DNA of 64,000 nucleotides. Source: Elusimicrobiota bacterium (GTDB lineage Bacteria > Elusimicrobiota > Elusimicrobia > UBA1565 > JACRDR01). How positions within the stretch are numbered: the stretch's first letter is position 1; each line of letters opens with the position of its first letter. Below, piece after piece: positions 31,109 through 39,462 of this stretch. Under the pieces are notes generated by a model. It was not told where the DNA came from. It saw only the letters and a list, made by a program, of their open reading frames with translations, and made no database searches. The stretch is taken from contig JACQBA010000001.1 of assembly GCA_016194745.1 (NCBI GenBank), positions 92,612-156,611 of the forward strand. The letters run 5' to 3'. A program made the position numbers and the translations under genes.

Positions 31109-31534
31109 ATGAACCTTCAGCCCATGACGCAGTACAACGTGATGTTGGACGACACCACCCCCGGCGGCGTCGGAAAGCTCGCGGACGTTCTCTCCCGAGA
31201 GCGGATCCGATTCGGCTCCGCCGTCACCGCCTCCGTCGGCCGGGGAATTTCGCTGCAGTTCCTGGCCAAAAGGGACTCGGGTCTCCGGCGTCGTCTGGAG
31301 AAGAAGGGGATGCGCGTGCGCGAGGATCAGGTTTTCCAACTCGAGATGCCGAACCATCAATGGGAGTTCTACAAGCTGGCCAAGGCGCTTACGGATGCCG
31401 GGATCAGCGTCCTGTCTCTGCACAGTGCCTCGGACGGCGATACCGTCCGCATGGTGCTTGCCGTCGACCAGGCGGCCAACGCCGTCGACGTTGTCGCCAG
31501 GCTTGGATACAACCCGGATTACTCGGTCGTCTGA
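31109..31534 (+). CDS. ACT-domain protein
   Basis: The 141-residue protein contains two ACT-like beta-alpha-beta units: the first at about 8-62 (LDDTTPGGVGKLADVLSRERIRFGSA), the second at about 72-138 (LEMPNHQWEFYKLAKALTDAGISVLSL). Stand-alone ACT proteins bind amino acids or act as signalling subunits. A GGAG lies 8 nt before ATG 31109. The second ACT gene follows after 37 nt, so the pair is probably co-expressed. Its own TATAAT promoter is a strong match to the shared layout. Confidence 0.78.
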   Translation: MNLQPMTQYNVMLDDTTPGGVGKLADVLSRERIRFGSAVTASVGRGISLQFLAKRDSGLRRRLEKKGMRVREDQVFQLEMPNHQWEFYKLAKALTDAGISVLSLHSASDGDTVRMVLAVDQAANAVDVVARLGYNPDYSVV

Positions 31535-31571
31535 ACGCTACGTACTGCTAATAAAGGAAAAGGAACCACCG

Positions 31572-31934
31572 ATGCCAAGACAAGTTCGCGCGCGATACGA
31601 CATCATCGTCAAGAACAAGACCGGTGAGCTCACCAAGCTCGCCAAGGTCTTGACCATCGAAGGAGTCGACATCAGCGAGATCACGATCTCCAGCGTGGAT
31701 GGGATCTCCTCCGTCCAAATCAGCGCCCCGATCGACTCGGCGCTGCCGGACAAGCTGCGGCGCCACGGCCACAAGGTGCTCGAGCACGGGCCAGGAGACG
31801 GCGACACGCCGGATACGCCGAAAGTCGTCCGCGACCTCTTCCGCAGTCTCGTCCGCCGCGGTCTGCGGGTTGACTCCGTCTACCGCTCCGGCGGCAGGAA
31901 GAAAAGCACGATCCTCACCGTCGACAAACCCTGA
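31572..31934 (+). CDS. ACT-domain protein
   Basis: From ATG 31572 the 120-residue protein has an N-terminal ACT domain (about 7-70: YDIIVKNKTGELTKLAKVLTIEGVDISEITI). The C-terminal segment (about 82-120) is basic (RSLVRRGLRVDSVYRSGGRKKS). It follows the other ACT gene and may pair with it. It is convergent with glmU, with a 15-nt gap and no visible terminator. Confidence 0.75.
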   Translation: MPRQVRARYDIIVKNKTGELTKLAKVLTIEGVDISEITISSVDGISSVQISAPIDSALPDKLRRHGHKVLEHGPGDGDTPDTPKVVRDLFRSLVRRGLRVDSVYRSGGRKKSTILTVDKP

Positions 31935-31949
31935 GCTTCGACGCGGGGG

Positions 31950-33392
31950 TCACTTCGCGGGGGGACGCCCGGCCTGTTGTTCCTGCTCCACCAGCCGCTC
32001 GACACCCGCGCGACGAATGCGGCGATACTTCTTGGCGTAGCCCGGCTTGGTGATCTGGCGTCCGCGGCTGATGACGAAGGAGTCCGGCGGGACGTCGTCC
32101 GTGACGCTGGTTCCGGTAGCGATGAAGCTTCCGGCCCCAAGCCGCACGGGCGCGATCGCCTGAGAGGCGCTGCCGATGAAGACGTCGTCCTCGATCACGG
32201 TCCGCTGCTTCACCGGTCCGCCGTCCGAATTGCAGGTGATGAACCCGCAGCCGATGTTCACATTTTTCCCCACCTGCGCGTCCCCGATAAAGCTCAGGTG
32301 GAGAGCCTTGGTGCGCGAGCCGATGGTCGCGTTCTTGAGCTCCACAAAGTTGCCGATCAGCACGTCGTCGTCAAGATGGCAGCCGCCTCGCACGCGGGCG
32401 TAGGGGCCGACCTCGCATCTCCGGCCGATCCGGCTGCCGTCCACCACGCAGCCTTGGCGGATCATCGCTCCGGCCCCGATTTCGGAATCCGTGATGCGGC
32501 AGTGTCCCTCGATCCGAGCGCCCGGCTCCAGCACCGAGTTGACCAAGACGGCGTCAGCCTCGATGCGGACGTCCTTTCCGATTTGGCATCTGGAATCGAT
32601 GATCGTCGTGTCCGGATTCTGGAGAGAGACCCCGCTGCGCATCCACCGGCGATTGATCCGCTCCCGCAGGATAGACTCCGCCCTCGCCAGCTCCGCGAGA
32701 TCGTTGATGCCTAATGCCTGGGTCGAGTCCTCGAATCTGAATTTCACGACTTTCCGGCCCGATTGCCGCAGGACTTTCACCGTATCGGTCAAATAGTACT
32801 CGCCTTTTGCGTTGCGAGCGTCTACGCGCCCTAACGCCTCGAGCAGGCTCCTCGCGTCGAAGCAATAGATGCCGCTGTTGATCTCGCGAATTCCCCGCTC
32901 CTCGGGGGTGCAATCCGCTTCCTCGCGGATGGCCTCGATCTCCTCGCCCCTGGAGATGATCCTCCCGTAGCCGCTGGGGTCATCCAGCATCGCGGTACCG
33001 ACCGTCGCCGACGCGCCGGCTTCGTCGTGCCGCGAGATCATGGCCGTCAACGTTTCGGGCTCGATGAGCATGCCGTCGCCGTTCAATACGAGGACGCTTC
33101 CCGTCTCGGGCCCGAAAAGACTCTCGGCCGCGCGCACCGCGTGGGCCGTGCCCGCTTGGATATCCTGGCGGAAATAGCGCACGTCGGGGTAGGCGCGGCA
33201 AGCGTCGCGCAGGTCTTGCTCGCCGTGCCCCACGATCAACGACAGCGAGCGGTGCGGCACCGCTAGGCAGGCGTCAAGGACGTAGTGAATTAGCGGGCGA
33301 AAAAGGACCGGATTCACGACCTTGGGAAGCTTCGTGTTCATTCTCTTTCCCAAGCCCGCGGCCAGTATGAGAATATGAGGTGGAGTGTTCAT
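31950..33392 (-). CDS. glmU: Bifunctional GlmU (GlcNAc-1-P uridylyltransferase / GlcN-1-P acetyltransferase)
   Basis: The 480-residue protein has the pyrophosphorylase motif LAAGLGKRM with LPKV (about residues 10-25), LNGDGM, and EINSGIYCF. From about residue 265 it becomes a left-handed beta-helix of hexapeptide repeats, including ALHLSFIGDAQVGKNVNIGCGFITCN, which retains the catalytic His of the acetyltransferase site. It makes UDP-GlcNAc from GlcN-1-P, the substrate for WecB and for peptidoglycan. ATG 33392 is chosen by the conserved N-terminus and an AGGAAAGAG upstream. Its first 119 nt overlap the 3' end of the GH18 gene in another frame. Confidence 0.93.
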   Translation of the reverse strand: MNTPPHILILAAGLGKRMNTKLPKVVNPVLFRPLIHYVLDACLAVPHRSLSLIVGHGEQDLRDACRAYPDVRYFRQDIQAGTAHAVRAAESLFGPETGSVLVLNGDGMLIEPETLTAMISRHDEAGASATVGTAMLDDPSGYGRIISRGEEIEAIREEADCTPEERGIREINSGIYCFDARSLLEALGRVDARNAKGEYYLTDTVKVLRQSGRKVVKFRFEDSTQALGINDLAELARAESILRERINRRWMRSGVSLQNPDTTIIDSRCQIGKDVRIEADAVLVNSVLEPGARIEGHCRITDSEIGAGAMIRQGCVVDGSRIGRRCEVGPYARVRGGCHLDDDVLIGNFVELKNATIGSRTKALHLSFIGDAQVGKNVNIGCGFITCNSDGGPVKQRTVIEDDVFIGSASQAIAPVRLGAGSFIATGTSVTDDVPPDSFVISRGRQITKPGYAKKYRRIRRAGVERLVEQEQQAGRPPAK

Positions 33393-34542
33393 CTCTCTTT
33401 CCTTGGGGAGCCGCGCTCCCCAGCGTGGACCAAGCCTTCTTGACCGCCTGCAGCAATGCATCGCGCTGGCCGTCCGGCCTTTCCTTTCGATAGCCGTCGC
33501 CCAACCCCCAAACGAAGAATCCTCCCAATCCCTTCGCGCGCACGTACTCGATCTTGCGGCGCGCGGAGACCTCATTCTCGTAGGACACGAAAGTCCGCTC
33601 CTCCGGCGAGGACCCCTTGATGCTGAGATATGGGGCCTGCGCTTTGGCGTCCCAACGATATGAAGGAAGGGAGTAGTCGTTTTCCTCTATACCGTACATC
33701 TGCGCCAGTCGATAATATGGATAGTCCTTCATCGCCGGACGATGGCGCCACGATTGGCCGGGCGCATCGACCTCGCCGCCGCTCCAGACGTAGCCGTTCA
33801 TGCTCATGCCGATTCCCAGCTTTTCGCGTGGCACGCCGGCGGCGACGAACGCCGAGACCAGTCCGTCGGTCGAGGGCAGCGGGATCGCTCGCTCCGGGAA
33901 GTGCCGCCCGCCGTCGTAGACCGCGCCGCTATGCCACGTCACCCATCCGGGATAGGGCCCCGAGAGGTTGTACGTCATGAGATTGATCTGATCGAGGTCG
34001 GCGGCGGCTTGAGCGAAGAGCGCCGGCTCCCACAAGGCCGCGGCGGTCAAGAGCGGCCTAGGCTTGATCGCGTCGAGCCTGCCGCGCAGCGCGCGGACGA
34101 ACTTCACGAAGTCCCTGGCGTCGGCGCGCGTGACGTCCTCCATATCGATGTCGATCCCGTCATATCCGTGGTCCTGCATGAAGCGCACGAGGTTGTCCAC
34201 GAACGCGGCGCGATGGGCGTCGCTCATCGCGCTCTCAAAGAGCGTCCGGGACGATTGCCCGCCGACGGTGAAAAGGATCCGCTTTCCCGCATCGTGAGCG
34301 CAGGCGACAGTCGCCGCGATGTTGGCCGGCGTCATCATGTTCGGCCCGGGGTCGACCCCCCCGAACTTCGTCGGAATCACCGAGAAATGGATGAGATGGG
34401 TGATCACGGAGAAGTCGATATCCTGCGGTCTGAGATTCTTCTGCCGCCACCCGGCATAATACGCGGTGAGCCAAGCGGCTTCGGAGATCGGGGCGGCCGT
34501 CATCGCCAACCCCGCGAGCAGCAACGCTCTCGATAATCGCAC
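33274..34542 (-). CDS. Exported glycoside hydrolase family 18 protein
   Basis: From GTG 34542 (AGGAGG upstream) the 422-residue protein has a signal peptide (LSRALLLAGLAMTAAPISEA). A GH18 domain (about 25-370) carries the active-site motif DGIDIDMED near 126-134, catalytic Glu present. INLMTYNLSG and GGFFVWGLGDG also fit. It should cleave beta-1,4-GlcNAc-type chains, or a related amino-sugar polymer, in the periplasm or outside. After AVKKAW the frame continues 45-50 polar residues that are encoded inside the start of glmU, so the C-terminal tail may be a by-product of a lost stop codon. A promoter of the shared type is upstream. Confidence 0.87.
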   Translation of the reverse strand: MRLSRALLLAGLAMTAAPISEAAWLTAYYAGWRQKNLRPQDIDFSVITHLIHFSVIPTKFGGVDPGPNMMTPANIAATVACAHDAGKRILFTVGGQSSRTLFESAMSDAHRAAFVDNLVRFMQDHGYDGIDIDMEDVTRADARDFVKFVRALRGRLDAIKPRPLLTAAALWEPALFAQAAADLDQINLMTYNLSGPYPGWVTWHSGAVYDGGRHFPERAIPLPSTDGLVSAFVAAGVPREKLGIGMSMNGYVWSGGEVDAPGQSWRHRPAMKDYPYYRLAQMYGIEENDYSLPSYRWDAKAQAPYLSIKGSSPEERTFVSYENEVSARRKIEYVRAKGLGGFFVWGLGDGYRKERPDGQRDALLQAVKKAWSTLGSAAPQGKRDEHSTSYSHTGRGLGKENEHEASQGRESGPFSPANSLRP

Positions 34543-34563
34543 GAATCCTCCTTCGTTCGATTG

Positions 34564-34606
34564 AGTGTAATAGTTGCCCCCTCCGGGGTCCATGCAGGAA
34601 CCGTAA
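34564..34606 (-). promoter_or_regulatory. TTAC-CCATGG type promoter of GH18-glmU
   Basis: On the minus strand: TTACG (34606-34602), 6 nt, GCATGG (34595-34590), 20 nt, TACACT (34569-34564). Confidence 0.75.
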
Positions 34607-34703
34607 ACAGCATGTCGACATTTCTTGACGCGCTCCGGCCCCCCCGTCGTAAGGCCGGATGACCCCGCGTCGACGAAGTTGTTGCGAATTTGTAAAACGT
34701 TAC

Positions 34704-34732
34704 TTGCCAATTTTTTCCGCATGCGCTACCAT
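34704..34732 (+). promoter_or_regulatory. Sigma70-like promoter with long leader for the PorV-like gene
   Basis: TTGCCA (34704-34709), 17 nt, TACCAT (34727-34732). Unlike most promoters here it has conventional spacing. The leader to 34955 is about 215 nt and holds a CCTTGCC/GGCAAGG hairpin near 34812-34835. I see no gene in 34607-34950 and no recognisable riboswitch. Confidence 0.4.
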
Positions 34733-34954
34733 CGTTATGAAGTCGGCGTGACATCCGCGTGTCGTCGTTGTGGATGTAGACGTGATGACGCCCACCTTCC
34801 GCAGACGTGACCTTGCCGACCTGACAAGGCAAGGGCCGCCTCCCAACGCGGCGCAGTCGTACTCCAAGTCGCGCGGTCCCAGCATCGCCGCCGACAGTTC
34901 CAGAAGCCCTGCCCGCTCCTAGAACGATCACCGTACCGGTGACATTTGAGCCGA

Positions 34955-36103
34955 ATGGAGACCGCCTTGCACGTTTCCATCACTTCGATCAGACTCGCCC
35001 AGGAAGTCCGAAGAATCCGCTGGCGGCAGGTTGCCCGGCGGAACCAACTGCCCGTCCGAAAAGGGAGTCGTCTGTTCCATTGGCTCGCGGAATCCGGGGC
35101 AAAGGGCGCGCGCGTTTCCGTCGTCGCCGCCGTGCTCCTGGTCGGCCGCTGCCTTCCCGCGCGTGCGGCGTTCCAGAGCGCCTATATCAACCCCCACGCC
35201 ACCGCGATGGGAGGCTCCTCCTTGGCCGGAGTCCAGGATTCCGCCTCGATCTTCCTCAATCCAGCGAACGTCTCGGGCCTGCGAGGCCCGGAATTCTATT
35301 TCATGTACACCCAGGCCTACGCGGGATTAAAGGGAGTCGGCAGCATCGGCCAAGGCCTTGTCTCGGCGGGCGCGCCGACGCGCTTCGGCAGCATCGGCAT
35401 CGGATTCGGCGATTTCCGCGCCGAGGGGCTTCTCGAGGAACGCGTCATCAGCCTGAGCTTCGCGCGGCCGCTCACGGAGCGCATCCACGCGGGCGTCGCG
35501 GCCAAGTACATGTATCACAACTATCTGATCGGGTCCGATCCGCTGGCGCAGGCGGACCCGGTCTTCGCTCGGGGCTCTTCGCGCGGCGCCGCGTCCTTCG
35601 ACGCCGGAATGGTCGCCGCGTTGATCGAGCCCCTGACTGTGGGGCTTATGGTTCGCAACATCAACAGCCCGGACGTCGGCCTCGCCAGCGAGGACCGCGT
35701 CCCCCGGGAGTATGCCGCGGCGCTGGCGTACGAGTTCAAATCGATGGGACTTCGCGTGACGACGGACGCGGCGTTCCGGGACACGCGCTCCGGCACGTTT
35801 CGCGACAGGTTCACCCCGTCGATCGGTGCCGAGAAGAGCCTGGCTGGCGACATGGTCAAGTTCCGGGTCGGCGGCTCGCCGCAGCAGGTGACGGGAGGCG
35901 TGGGCCTGCAGTTCGGCCAGTTCGGCTTCGACTACGCCTTCTCGCTCAAGCTGGGACTCCTGGCCGACAACGCGGGATCGCATCTGGTCGGCATCCGGTA
36001 TCGATTCGGCTCGAGCGCGTCCACTCAAGCGCGCGGCATGGCCCTTCCCGCGCAGGATGGGCTTTCTATGAGTTCATCTATCAAGGAGGGTGACCACCTA
36101 TGA
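34955..36103 (+). CDS. PorV/UPF0164-like outer-membrane protein
   Basis: The 382-residue protein has a long basic N-terminus (about 50 residues), a hydrophobic signal segment ([18 protein letters not shown]), and a mature barrel that begins [33 protein letters not shown]. This start, with an Asn-Pro-Ala after an early Gly-Gly-Ser, is typical of PorV / UPF0164 / FadL-like barrels. No start codon lies close to the signal segment, so ATG 34955 (or TTG 34946) is used. The next gene overlaps by ATGA and encodes a secreted protein with a sorting-like C-terminus, so the barrel may be its export shuttle. Confidence 0.75.
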   Translation: METALHVSITSIRLAQEVRRIRWRQVARRNQLPVRKGSRLFHWLAESGAKGARVSVVAAVLLVGRCLPARAAFQSAYINPHATAMGGSSLAGVQDSASIFLNPANVSGLRGPEFYFMYTQAYAGLKGVGSIGQGLVSAGAPTRFGSIGIGFGDFRAEGLLEERVISLSFARPLTERIHAGVAAKYMYHNYLIGSDPLAQADPVFARGSSRGAASFDAGMVAALIEPLTVGLMVRNINSPDVGLASEDRVPREYAAALAYEFKSMGLRVTTDAAFRDTRSGTFRDRFTPSIGAEKSLAGDMVKFRVGGSPQQVTGGVGLQFGQFGFDYAFSLKLGLLADNAGSHLVGIRYRFGSSASTQARGMALPAQDGLSMSSSIKEGDHL

Positions 36104-38958
36104 AACGCGCTCGCACGATTCTTTGGGCCGTCTGCATGACGCTCGCGGCAGGCGCGATTCGCACGGAAGCGGCGTCGTTCTCGGAGGACTTCTCAACGTA
36201 CGCTCTCGATGCCTGCGTATCGGACGGCGCGACGTTCGGGCCCTGGACGAGCGTTTTCAGCGGCTACGGCTGCGTCAAGATCGTCGCGGAGGGCGGCAAG
36301 CGCTGGCTGCGCGAGGCGCCGGCGGCCAGCCAATCCACCTCGGAGACTCATTCCTCGCTCGTGATGGGCCCGGCGTTCAGCGGCCCGATCTCGCTCTCTC
36401 TGAACGTGAAGACCAACGCCCAACTGCGGAGAAACTCCGCCCCCAATCCGTGGGAGGTGGCGTGGATCGGGTGGAACTACACCGACAACGACCATTTCTA
36501 CTATTTCTATCCAGGCACGGGAGGCTGGGAACTCGGAAAGCGGGATCCCGCCTATCCGGGCGGACAACGGTTCCTCGCGACCGGCCCGACGACATTTCCG
36601 ATCGGCGCGGTCTATTCGGTGGTGATCACCCAGAACGCCCAGAACCAGATCACCCTCGTCGTCAACGGGCAGACGCTCGCGGCGTTCACCGATACCGAAC
36701 GCCCCTACTCCGCCGGGCGCCTGGTCCTCTACAACGAGGATGCCGACGTCCAGTTCGCGGACATCTCCGTCAATCCGCCGCCCCCGCTTGTCATTTCGGG
36801 CGTCACGAGCTCCGCCATCACGTCCAACTCGGCGTCGATCTCATGGACGACCGACGGTCCGGGCGACTCCCAAGTGGAGTACGGCGCGACCGCCTCCTAC
36901 GGGACTCTGAGCCCGCTGACGTCGACGCTCTCGAGCGCCCACAGCGTGTCGGTGAGCGGACTGTCTCCCTCCTCGACCTACCACTACCGCGTTCGCTCCA
37001 AGAACTCCGGCGGTGTCCTCAGCGTCTCCAGCGATAACACGTTCACGACGCCCGCCGCGATGACCGCCTGCGTCACGAGCGCTAACACCTGGCAGAATCA
37101 AGCCTTCTCCCCGCAATCCGGATCGTTCATCGCGGAGTTCGACGCCACGCCCTCGGCGGCCACCGTCGACGGCGTGATCGGACTCGCCGCCGGCCCGGCC
37201 ACGGGCTACTCGGGCCTCGCGGCGATCGTCCGCTTCAACAACCAGAGCAGGATCGACGCCCGCAACGGCACTACGTATTCGGCGGCCTCGAGCTACGCTT
37301 ACTCGGCCGGGACAACCTATCACATCCGTCAGGTCGTGAACGTGGCGGCGAAGACCTTCAGCGCCTACGTGAGGACCGGAAGCGCGCCGGAGACCCTCAT
37401 CGCGAGCAACTACGCCTTCCGCACGGAACAAAGCGGAGTCACCTCGCTGGCCTCCGCGGGCCTATACGCCTCCGCCGGAAGCGAGACCTTGTGCAATCTT
37501 ACGGTGACCCCTCAAGGTCAGCCGGCGGACTCGACTCCCCCGACCGTCGCCATCGGCTCGCCCGCATCCGCCTCCACCGTGGGCGGCTCCCTCAGCGTCT
37601 CCGCGAGCGCCGCGGACAACATCGGAGTCGTCGGAGTCCAATTCAAGCTCGACGGCGCGAACCTCGGATCGGAGGACTCCGTTGCTCCGTATGCCGTTTC
37701 CTGGAACACGACCTCCTCCGCGGATGGGCCGCACACCCTCACCGCGATCGCCCGCGACGCGGCGGGAAACACCAGGACCTCCGCTGCCGTCTCGGTGACC
37801 GTCAGCAACGCCGCCGTCTCCTCCAACGACGCGTTCGGGGTCAAGAAGCTCTATGCCACGGTCGCCGGCGGCAAGGAGTGGCTCTCGAAATGGAACGGCT
37901 CGCCACGGACCTTTACGGGAGTCGACCCGCAGGATTCTTGGTTCGACGCGGCGCACGGAAACGCGACTTACAGCGTCGACGGAAACGGCCTATTCAAGAT
38001 CACCGGCACCGTTCCGCGCATGTACATCCACGACCCCGCCAAGCAAAACAGCTGGAAGAACGTGGAGATGACCGTCTACGCGATGCGCGTCTCCGACGGC
38101 GGGACGGCCTACGCCGGCATCGTCGGCATCGCCCGCGCGAACCACGGCACGACCGCGCCGGAGCTGAGCAATCTCTGCGACACGCGCGGCATCGGCGCCC
38201 GCATCCGCTACGACGGGCATACGGACTTCGAGAAGGAGACGAGCCATCCCAACTCCGTCCCGACCGCCAACAAGACCCTCTTCTCGGGAGGAATGCCGTA
38301 CAACACGTGGATCGGCTACAAGTACGTGGTCTACGACCTACCCGACGGGAACGTCAAGCTGGAGTCCTACATGGACATGACGGACGGCTCCAACGGCGGC
38401 GCGTGGGTGAAGATCAACGAACTGCTCGACACCGGCACCAACTTCGGCGTCGGCGGGGTGCCGTGCAAGTCCGGGATCGACCCCCGCCTTCGCTACACCA
38501 TCTCCAACACCCGGCCTGGCTCCGAATCCGGAAAACCGAACATCTCCGTCTACTTCCGCAGCGACAATGTCGGCGCGAACGGCTTGGTCTATAAGAAGAT
38601 GAGCGTGCGCGAGATCAATCCTGCGGGCATCCAGATCGCCTCGCTCGATTCCGATCCCGTCGCCGCTCCGGAGGTTCAGATCGCGGCCGCTAACGTGCGC
38701 GCGCCCCAGAAATTCCTGAGTCCCGCCCTGGCGGACGGCGTCAACGACGCCGCGACGTTCGGCGCCAACGCCTCCGAGGTCACCATCTTCGACGTCAACG
38801 GCCGACAGGTCTTTCACCGCTCCCAGAACGGGGCGGCCCCGATCGTGTGGGACTGCAAAGACGGCACGGGACGCGTCATCGAGTCCGGAGTCTACATCGC
38901 GAGGATCCAGAGCCGGGACTCCGAGACCATCTACCAGAGCTTCGCCATCGTCAAGTAG
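36100..38958 (+). CDS. Large secreted multidomain glycan-binding-like protein with FlgD-type C-terminus
   Basis: The 952-residue protein has a signal peptide (about 1-25, ending TEAASF). A LamG/DUF1080-like domain (about 26-225) is followed by a fibronectin type III domain (about 230-320, [18 protein letters not shown]), a second concanavalin-like domain (about 325-470), and a bacterial Ig-like domain (about 480-575). Next is an unrecognised beta-rich domain (about 580-840) and a C-terminal module with [13 protein letters not shown] and [13 protein letters not shown], as in FlgD-like Ig or type IX sorting domains. It should be exported and cell-surface or extracellular. GGAGG precedes ATG 36100. 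It is coupled to the PorV-like gene. Confidence 0.8.
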   Translation: MKRARTILWAVCMTLAAGAIRTEAASFSEDFSTYALDACVSDGATFGPWTSVFSGYGCVKIVAEGGKRWLREAPAASQSTSETHSSLVMGPAFSGPISLSLNVKTNAQLRRNSAPNPWEVAWIGWNYTDNDHFYYFYPGTGGWELGKRDPAYPGGQRFLATGPTTFPIGAVYSVVITQNAQNQITLVVNGQTLAAFTDTERPYSAGRLVLYNEDADVQFADISVNPPPPLVISGVTSSAITSNSASISWTTDGPGDSQVEYGATASYGTLSPLTSTLSSAHSVSVSGLSPSSTYHYRVRSKNSGGVLSVSSDNTFTTPAAMTACVTSANTWQNQAFSPQSGSFIAEFDATPSAATVDGVIGLAAGPATGYSGLAAIVRFNNQSRIDARNGTTYSAASSYAYSAGTTYHIRQVVNVAAKTFSAYVRTGSAPETLIASNYAFRTEQSGVTSLASAGLYASAGSETLCNLTVTPQGQPADSTPPTVAIGSPASASTVGGSLSVSASAADNIGVVGVQFKLDGANLGSEDSVAPYAVSWNTTSSADGPHTLTAIARDAAGNTRTSAAVSVTVSNAAVSSNDAFGVKKLYATVAGGKEWLSKWNGSPRTFTGVDPQDSWFDAAHGNATYSVDGNGLFKITGTVPRMYIHDPAKQNSWKNVEMTVYAMRVSDGGTAYAGIVGIARANHGTTAPELSNLCDTRGIGARIRYDGHTDFEKETSHPNSVPTANKTLFSGGMPYNTWIGYKYVVYDLPDGNVKLESYMDMTDGSNGGAWVKINELLDTGTNFGVGGVPCKSGIDPRLRYTISNTRPGSESGKPNISVYFRSDNVGANGLVYKKMSVREINPAGIQIASLDSDPVAAPEVQIAAANVRAPQKFLSPALADGVNDAATFGANASEVTIFDVNGRQVFHRSQNGAAPIVWDCKDGTGRVIESGVYIARIQSRDSETIYQSFAIVK

Positions 38959-38988
38959 CAGGGCCGTCCCAAGTCCTTCATAAGGATT

Positions 38989-39031
38989 TTACACCGCCTT
39001 TATTGGCGGCGACGCCTCCCTCTAGTATCTT
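38989..39031 (+). promoter_or_regulatory. TTAC-type promoter of DUF5670-tamA-tamB
   Basis: TTACA (38989), 6 nt, TTATTG (39000), 20 nt, TATCTT (39026). An AAGTCCTT-CAT-AAGGATTT hairpin just upstream could end the preceding transcript. Confidence 0.65.
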
Positions 39032-39068
39032 ATTCGGGAGTCCGAACCGTCGAGTCAAGGAGGCGGTC

Positions 39069-39335
39069 ATGTCCTTAGTGGATCTGATGATGGCGATTCT
39101 AGTCTTAAGCTGGATCGGGGGCATCGCTGCCCGCCCCGCGAGCGGCGTGGTCCATCTCCTTCTGGTGCTCCCCGCGATCGCGCTCATCTTTCGGATGCGC
39201 AATCGGCAGAGGATTCTCCTTAGATCGCGAGGCCCGTATTCTCTGCGCAAGTGGAGCGGCCACCTTCCGGAGGACTGGAACAACGGGCGCTCCATGATGA
39301 TTCGACCGTCGGCGAGATTCCCTCGTCATCGCTGA
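39069..39335 (+). CDS. Small DUF5670 / Lmo0937-like membrane protein with basic tail
   Basis: The 88-residue protein starts with the same two-helix pattern as the gene at 9436 (MMAILVLSWIGGIAARPASGVVHLLLVLPAIALIF) and adds a 45-residue Arg-rich cytosolic tail. AAGGAGG precedes ATG 39069. It leads the tamA-tamB block and has a TTAC-type promoter. The tail is unlike the standard short family and may contact nucleic acid or lipid; that is inference. Confidence 0.75.
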   Translation: MSLVDLMMAILVLSWIGGIAARPASGVVHLLLVLPAIALIFRMRNRQRILLRSRGPYSLRKWSGHLPEDWNNGRSMMIRPSARFPRHR

Positions 39336-39462
39336 CTCGCCGAGCCGCGGACGGCAAGGCCTTGTACGAGCCGGCTTCTGGCTCGTCGCGATCCTGGCTC
39401 CCGCCTCCGGCGCCGGCGCCCTGCGGTCAGGGGACAGAACTCCCTGCGCCAACGTCCGATTC

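Noticed and set aside
34700..34931. Small minus-strand reading frames in the leader region of the PorV-like gene
   Set aside because: Composition is low-complexity (runs of Thr and Arg), no ribosome-binding site is seen, and several frames are open only because of high GC.
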